This document shows positions 30,953 to 34,173 of a stretch of DNA of 34,173 nt, one piece after another. Position numbers and translations under genes: made by a program. Origin of the DNA: Oscillospiraceae bacterium (GTDB lineage Bacteria > Bacillota > Clostridia > Oscillospirales > Acutalibacteraceae); assembly GCA_015065965.1 (NCBI GenBank), contig SVPH01000028.1, positions 1 to 34,173 on the forward strand, written 5' to 3'. Each line of letters starts with the position of its first letter. Within the stretch, counting starts at the first letter, position 1. The notes under the pieces were generated by a model, which was not told the DNA's origin, ran no database searches, and saw only the letters and a list, made by a program, of their open reading frames with translations.

Positions 30953-31975
30953 CTATTCCTCAATGGCTTGCGTTATGAGTTTGCCAACAAGATTCGTAAG
31001 ATATTTTACGCTGGGAATTATATTTTCATAATCCATTCTGGTCGGGCCGATGATTCCGATTGTTCCCGAATCACTGCCTCCGACGGAATATTTTGCCACG
31101 ATTACGCTTGAGTTTTCAAGTTGACGGTAAATATTTTCCTTGCCTATTTTGACATTCAGAGGCTCGGTTATGCCGCCCATAACATTTGAGAGAGGTTCTC
31201 TCTTGTTAAGGAACTCCAACAATTCGAGTGCATCTCGACCGTAACTTGAGAAAAGATTTGAACTGCCGCCAACCATTATTCTTGAGGTCGAAGTGCTCTT
31301 TGCAAGTTCGCATACAGCAGCCATAAGCGGAAGCATTGCAAACACATCTCCGTCAACTGATGCTGCTACCGTCTGCATTGAAACAACGCTGATTTCCGAT
31401 GCGGGTTTACCGATTATGCAGGACTGAACGATGTTATAAAACTGTTCGCAAATTCTTGCAGTAAGTTCACAGTCAAGCCTGCAGAGCCTGCTTTTGAGAA
31501 TTCCGTTTGAGGTAAGCAAAACAAGCATTGCAGAATGCGTACCTACCGGCACAAGTTCAATTCTGCGAATCAGCATTGCTTCGCCGCCGGGGGCTGTTGA
31601 AACGCAGGCACACTTGGTTAAATCCGCAAGCACTTCGCCTGCCTGTGCAATCAGCCTTTCAGGATCACCCACTGCCGATGAAATTCCCGCTTCTATCATC
31701 CTGCGGTTGAGTTCATCAATCTCTCTGGACTTCATGAGGTTATCAACATAGTATCTGTAACCTTTTTGCGAAGGCACTCTGCCAGCCGAGGTGTGAGGCT
31801 GTTCAAGATATCCCATGGCAGCAAGGTCGCTCATCTCGTTGCGCACGGTTGCGGAGGAAACCGACATACCCGTTAAAGCAAGCAGTTCCTTTGAACCGAT
31901 TGGCTCACCTGTTTTGATATACTGCTCAACCACCGCTGCCAATATCTGCTTTTTTCTTTCGCTGAGTTCTGACAC
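30953..31975 (-). CDS. hrcA: Heat-inducible transcription repressor HrcA
   Basis: 340 residues from GTG 31975 (VSELSERKKQILAAVVEQYI). N-terminal winged helix with YIKTGEPIGSKELLALTGMS and VSSATVRNEMSDLAAMGYLE (about 45-64), the conserved SxxTVRNEM recognition segment, followed by QPHTSAGRVPSQKGYRYYVD (about 65-84), diagnostic of HrcA. The C-terminus ends IIGPTRMDYENIIPSVKYL. It represses its own operon by binding CIRCE, which lies 32 nt upstream of the start. GTG 31975 is preferred to GTG 31984 because the SD (AGAAGG, 31984-31989) overlaps the latter. Confidence 0.95.
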   Translation of the reverse strand: MSELSERKKQILAAVVEQYIKTGEPIGSKELLALTGMSVSSATVRNEMSDLAAMGYLEQPHTSAGRVPSQKGYRYYVDNLMKSREIDELNRRMIEAGISSAVGDPERLIAQAGEVLADLTKCACVSTAPGGEAMLIRRIELVPVGTHSAMLVLLTSNGILKSRLCRLDCELTARICEQFYNIVQSCIIGKPASEISVVSMQTVAASVDGDVFAMLPLMAAVCELAKSTSTSRIMVGGSSNLFSSYGRDALELLEFLNKREPLSNVMGGITEPLNVKIGKENIYRQLENSSVIVAKYSVGGSDSGTIGIIGPTRMDYENIIPSVKYLTNLVGKLITQAIEE

Positions 31976-31995
31976 TTGCCTCACCTTCTTTCACC

Positions 31996-32033
31996 GAGTG
32001 CTAAAATTAGCACTCGAACTTTCAGAGTGCTAA
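31996..32033. promoter_or_regulatory. CIRCE operator with an extra third half-site
   Basis: A perfect CIRCE, TTAGCACTC (32007-32015), 9 nt, GAGTGCTAA (32025-32033), is the HrcA operator. Immediately beside it is a third exact half-site, GAGTGCTAA (31996-32004), 2 nt from the first. This forms an extra 20-bp palindrome with it. The operator sits at the transcription start and in the 5' leader of hrcA. Confidence 0.93.
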
Positions 32034-32044
32034 CCACTGCTAAT

Positions 32045-32073
32045 AATATACCCCAGTAATTTCAATTTGTCAA
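32045..32073 (-). promoter_or_regulatory. Promoter of the hrcA-grpE-dnaK-dnaJ operon
   Basis: Minus strand: TTGACA (32068-32073), 17 nt, TATATT (32045-32050). CIRCE starts 11 nt downstream of the -10, so bound HrcA would cover the start site. Confidence 0.82.
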
Positions 32074-32126
32074 TAATTCAATTGTAAACACTTTGTTAAA
32101 TTGTATGAATTTTCCTTAAACAAACA

Positions 32127-32160
32127 AAAAGACGGCTTGTGACATCACAAACCGTCTTTA
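32127..32160 (-). terminator. Terminator of alr
   Basis: Minus strand: stem GACGGTTTGTGA / TCACAAGCCGTC (12 bp, one G-U) with a 2-nt loop, followed by TTTTTG. Flanking A and T runs would let it work in both directions. Confidence 0.82.
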
Positions 32161-32171
32161 TTTAATGACCA

Positions 32172-33326
32172 TTATACTATCTCGCCGTTTTCATAATACA
32201 TACGAACTACTCTCGGCATAAAAGTACAAATTATTTCATAGTTAAAACTGCCGCACATTTCACCGAGTTGCTCTGCGGTTATTGTTTCGCTGCCGTTTTC
32301 ACCCATGATGACAACATAATCACCGACATTAACGCCATCTATATCCGTAATATCAACCATAATCTGGTCCATGCAGACCCTGCCGATTACGGGAGCCTTT
32401 TTTCCGCGGATAAGAACATAACCTTTATTTGAAAACGCCCTGCTGAATCCGTCGGCATAACCGATACATACCGTTGCAATTTTTCTCTTCTCGCTCGTTA
32501 CATAGGTATGACCGTAACCGATACCGACACCTGCCTCTACATCTTTTATATGGATTATATGGCTTATAACCTCCATTGCCGGTTTAAGCGCAACTCTTTC
32601 CTCCATAACTTCATCGGAAGGATATAGCCCATAAAGAGAAATTCCGATTCTTACCATATTATAATGGCTGTCGAAATCAATCGTTGCCGCACTGTTGCAG
32701 CAATGCTTGAGCGGAATATCAACACCCTTGGATTCAAGCAGCCTGATAAAAGTATCAAAACGCTCTTTTTGTGTCAAAGCGGAAGTTTTGTCTTTGCTGT
32801 CTGCACATGCAAAATGTGTGAATATACCCTCAACCTCAATATTGGGTAAGCAGGAAATTTTTTCTATTATATCTGCACTTTCCGGACTGTCCACAAAACC
32901 GACACGGTTCATTCCTGTATCAACAGCAATATGAACAACGCACTTTTTGCCGAGTTTCACTGCAACCGCAGACAGTCTTGAAGCATCTTCAAGGCTGTAT
33001 ATTGTTGGGATAAGATTATTGTTTATAAGGATTTCATACTGATATAAACTTGTATAAGACAAAATGAGAACCGGATTTTCAATGCCATTTTCGCGCAGTT
33101 CAAGCGCTTCTTCTATATCCGCAACGGCAAAATAATCCGCTTTGCTCTCCAATGTTTTTGCAACCCTCACCGCACCGTGACCGTAAGCATCGGCTTTCAT
33201 CACCGCCATAACCTTGGTCTCAGGTGTAACAAGACTTTTGAGTGCATCAAAATTTTCCTTAATTGCAGTTAAATCAATGCAGGCAAAACTCCTGTGATAT
33301 TCAAATGAATTGTGCATTTTTTTCAT
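32172..33326 (-). CDS. alr: Alanine racemase
   Basis: 384 residues. PLP-dependent fold-III enzyme that interconverts L- and D-alanine for peptidoglycan. The PLP lysine lies in VMAVMKADAYGHGAVRV (about 40-56). Further family features: FTHFACADS (about 165-173), VRIGISLYGLYPS (about 223-235), IGYADGFSRAFSNKG (about 285-299, with the second catalytic Tyr) and VCMDQIMVDITD (about 314-325). The start ATG 33326 has SD AGGTGA; the ATG three codons later lacks one. Monocistronic, with a structured leader of about 100 nt and its own promoter. Confidence 0.95.
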   Translation of the reverse strand: MKKMHNSFEYHRSFACIDLTAIKENFDALKSLVTPETKVMAVMKADAYGHGAVRVAKTLESKADYFAVADIEEALELRENGIENPVLILSYTSLYQYEILINNNLIPTIYSLEDASRLSAVAVKLGKKCVVHIAVDTGMNRVGFVDSPESADIIEKISCLPNIEVEGIFTHFACADSKDKTSALTQKERFDTFIRLLESKGVDIPLKHCCNSAATIDFDSHYNMVRIGISLYGLYPSDEVMEERVALKPAMEVISHIIHIKDVEAGVGIGYGHTYVTSEKRKIATVCIGYADGFSRAFSNKGYVLIRGKKAPVIGRVCMDQIMVDITDIDGVNVGDYVVIMGENGSETITAEQLGEMCGSFNYEIICTFMPRVVRMYYENGEIV

Positions 33327-33428
33327 AGAAAGTCACCTGTTGTATTTTTTATTACAAAAAACGGCTTATTATCCTTGGTCCAAAATAACAAGGCACCAAA
33401 ACCCTGTGTTTCAGCGCCTTTTAACACA
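33327..33428 (-). other. Structured 5' leader of alr
   Basis: On the minus strand AAGGCGC and GTGCCTT can pair (7 bp, one G-U) around a segment that itself allows AAAC/GTTT pairing. Downstream, CCTTG and CAAGG (around 33382-33405) allow a second, mutually exclusive hairpin, since it uses the 3' arm of the first. This is not a riboswitch class I recognise. Confidence 0.35.
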
Positions 33429-33433
33429 TATAA

Positions 33434-33462
33434 AGTATAAATCACTTCTGCCGTTTTGTCAA
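33434..33462 (-). promoter_or_regulatory. Promoter of alr
   Basis: Minus strand: TTGACA (33457-33462), 17 nt, TATACT (33434-33439). Confidence 0.75.
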
Positions 33463-33495
33463 CCGCTCTTTGATAAAAGAGAAAAAACTTAATAC

Positions 33496-33524
33496 TTGAC
33501 CTTGTACCGATATTTTGCTATATT
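33496..33524 (+). promoter_or_regulatory. Promoter of the GPH transporter gene
   Basis: TTGACC (33496-33501), 17 nt, TATATT (33519-33524). Divergent from the alr promoter, about 35 nt away. Confidence 0.7.
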
Positions 33525-33557
33525 ATATATATTAAAAATATATGAGGAGGATAACCT

Positions 33558-34173
33558 TTGGGATTCGGAAATAAAGTAAAAGATATCATCGGCATCGAAG
33601 GCAATACCTGGGAATATCTCAGACCGATTATCGGCTACAATGTTGCAAACATAACCATTGGCGGCGTTACAAACCCTCTGAGCAAATATCATCAGCAGTT
33701 TCTCAACTATGTTGAAGGGCTGGACACCCGTATGACGGGCAGAATCAGCGCCATAGCAGGCGTTTTTGATGCAATAACCGACCTTGCAATGGGATTCATC
33801 ACAGACAGAACAAAATCACGTCTGGGCAGACACCGTGTATGGATTATTGCCGCTCTGCCTGTTTTGCTTATCGGCTATTTCATGAAATGGTACTCCTTCG
33901 GTATTTCGGGTACAGGTAACGAAAATGCGCTTTTCTTCTATTACCTGATGGCTTCTTTTGTTTACAGCACCGGCTACACTATGATGAACATACCCCATGC
34001 TGCTATGCTGCCAACAATTGCTCCGAGATATTTTGAAAGAACTCAGTACAAAATTGTTGAATATATTTTCAATATGTTCGGAATGTTCCCGTCGTTTATA
34101 TTTATGAGCATTGTTCTCGGCGGTACAAACCTTGATAACCCTTCAGCAGCAGACAGAGGCAAATATCTGCTTT
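33558..34173 (+). CDS. GPH-family MFS sugar:cation symporter (C-terminus off the window)
   Basis: At least 205 residues; the frame is open to the right edge. The start is TTG 33558 with a perfect GAGGAGG (33544-33550) 7 nt upstream, giving MGFGNKVKDIIGIEGNTWEY. The diagnostic glycoside-pentoside-hexuronide motif is seen as AIAGVFDAITDLAMGFITDR followed by TKSRLGRHRVWI (about 75-105), the loop 2-3 signature of the family. Further hydrophobic helices follow (IIAALPVLLIGYFMKW; FFYYLMASFVYSTGYTMMNI with the conserved IPHAAMLPTI). It imports a glycoside, pentoside or hexuronide with Na+ or H+. The substrate is not readable. It may serve the glycosidases of the window or an operon continuing beyond the edge (inference). 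Confidence 0.88.
   Translation, partial: MGFGNKVKDIIGIEGNTWEYLRPIIGYNVANITIGGVTNPLSKYHQQFLNYVEGLDTRMTGRISAIAGVFDAITDLAMGFITDRTKSRLGRHRVWIIAALPVLLIGYFMKWYSFGISGTGNENALFFYYLMASFVYSTGYTMMNIPHAAMLPTIAPRYFERTQYKIVEYIFNMFGMFPSFIFMSIVLGGTNLDNPSAADRGKYLL

Noticed and set aside
1-34173. CRISPR array, tRNA, rRNA, transposase or integrase
   Set aside because: None seen by eye in either strand; no regular direct repeats and no recognisable recombinase motifs.

Overview
The window looks like a chromosomal segment of a low-to-moderate GC, Gram-positive, Clostridia-like bacterium, probably a gut member of the Ruminococcaceae/Oscillospiraceae type (inference). The support is: strong AGGAGG-type ribosome binding sites, near-consensus TTGACA-17-TATAAT promoters, an hrcA-grpE-dnaK-dnaJ operon behind a CIRCE operator, an S-box (SAM-I) riboswitch on metK, lipobox-type surface lipoproteins, a secreted serpin and several extracytoplasmic glycoside hydrolases. 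No tRNA, rRNA, CRISPR array, transposase or integrase was seen.

Layout. (1) 1-2690 is the accessory-looking part. A class I SAM-dependent methyltransferase runs off the left edge. Its 5' leader carries a consensus promoter, a 36-codon leader ORF and an intrinsic terminator, plus a sequence inside the leader ORF that can form a competing antiterminator. Divergent from it is a solitary, unclassified reverse transcriptase with the look of a defence (Abi/UG) RT. That gene converges on a small DUF6809-like gene and an intergenic scar. (2) 2686-5650 holds a BspA-type leucine-rich-repeat lipoprotein and a GH16 glycosidase. (3) 5790-8980 is a four-gene unit: ECF sigma factor, a 72-residue anti-sigma-like membrane protein, an acyl-CoA/ACP synthetase and a PlsC acyltransferase. 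(4) 9000-11090 is a secreted GH99-like protein with a CBM9-like tail. (5) 11093-14360 has a TPR/DUF4037 pair, a frameshifted and truncated remnant of a GH42 beta-galactosidase, and a CapA-family phosphoesterase. (6) 14365-18470 holds ribokinase with a ribulose-phosphate-3-epimerase-like enzyme, DusB, and an unassigned GH-A clan glycosidase. (7) 18480-24345 holds glutamine-dependent NAD synthetase, then a second ECF operon: sigma factor, membrane-anchored putative anti-sigma, serpin lipoprotein and a second lipoprotein with a BsuPI-like C-terminal region. (8) 24349-33560 is minus-strand housekeeping: metK plus a GT2 glycosyltransferase under the SAM riboswitch, a HAD phosphatase, the class I heat-shock operon and alanine racemase. 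A GPH-family sugar transporter runs off the right edge.

The most interesting parts are the leader-peptide attenuator in front of the methyltransferase (mutually exclusive RNA pairings can be read directly), the lone defence-type RT, the sigma/anti-sigma/serpin/inhibitor-like lipoprotein operon, the split Aas-like lipid module under another ECF sigma factor, and a CIRCE operator with a third half-site. Functions are assigned from motifs read by eye; no database search was possible.
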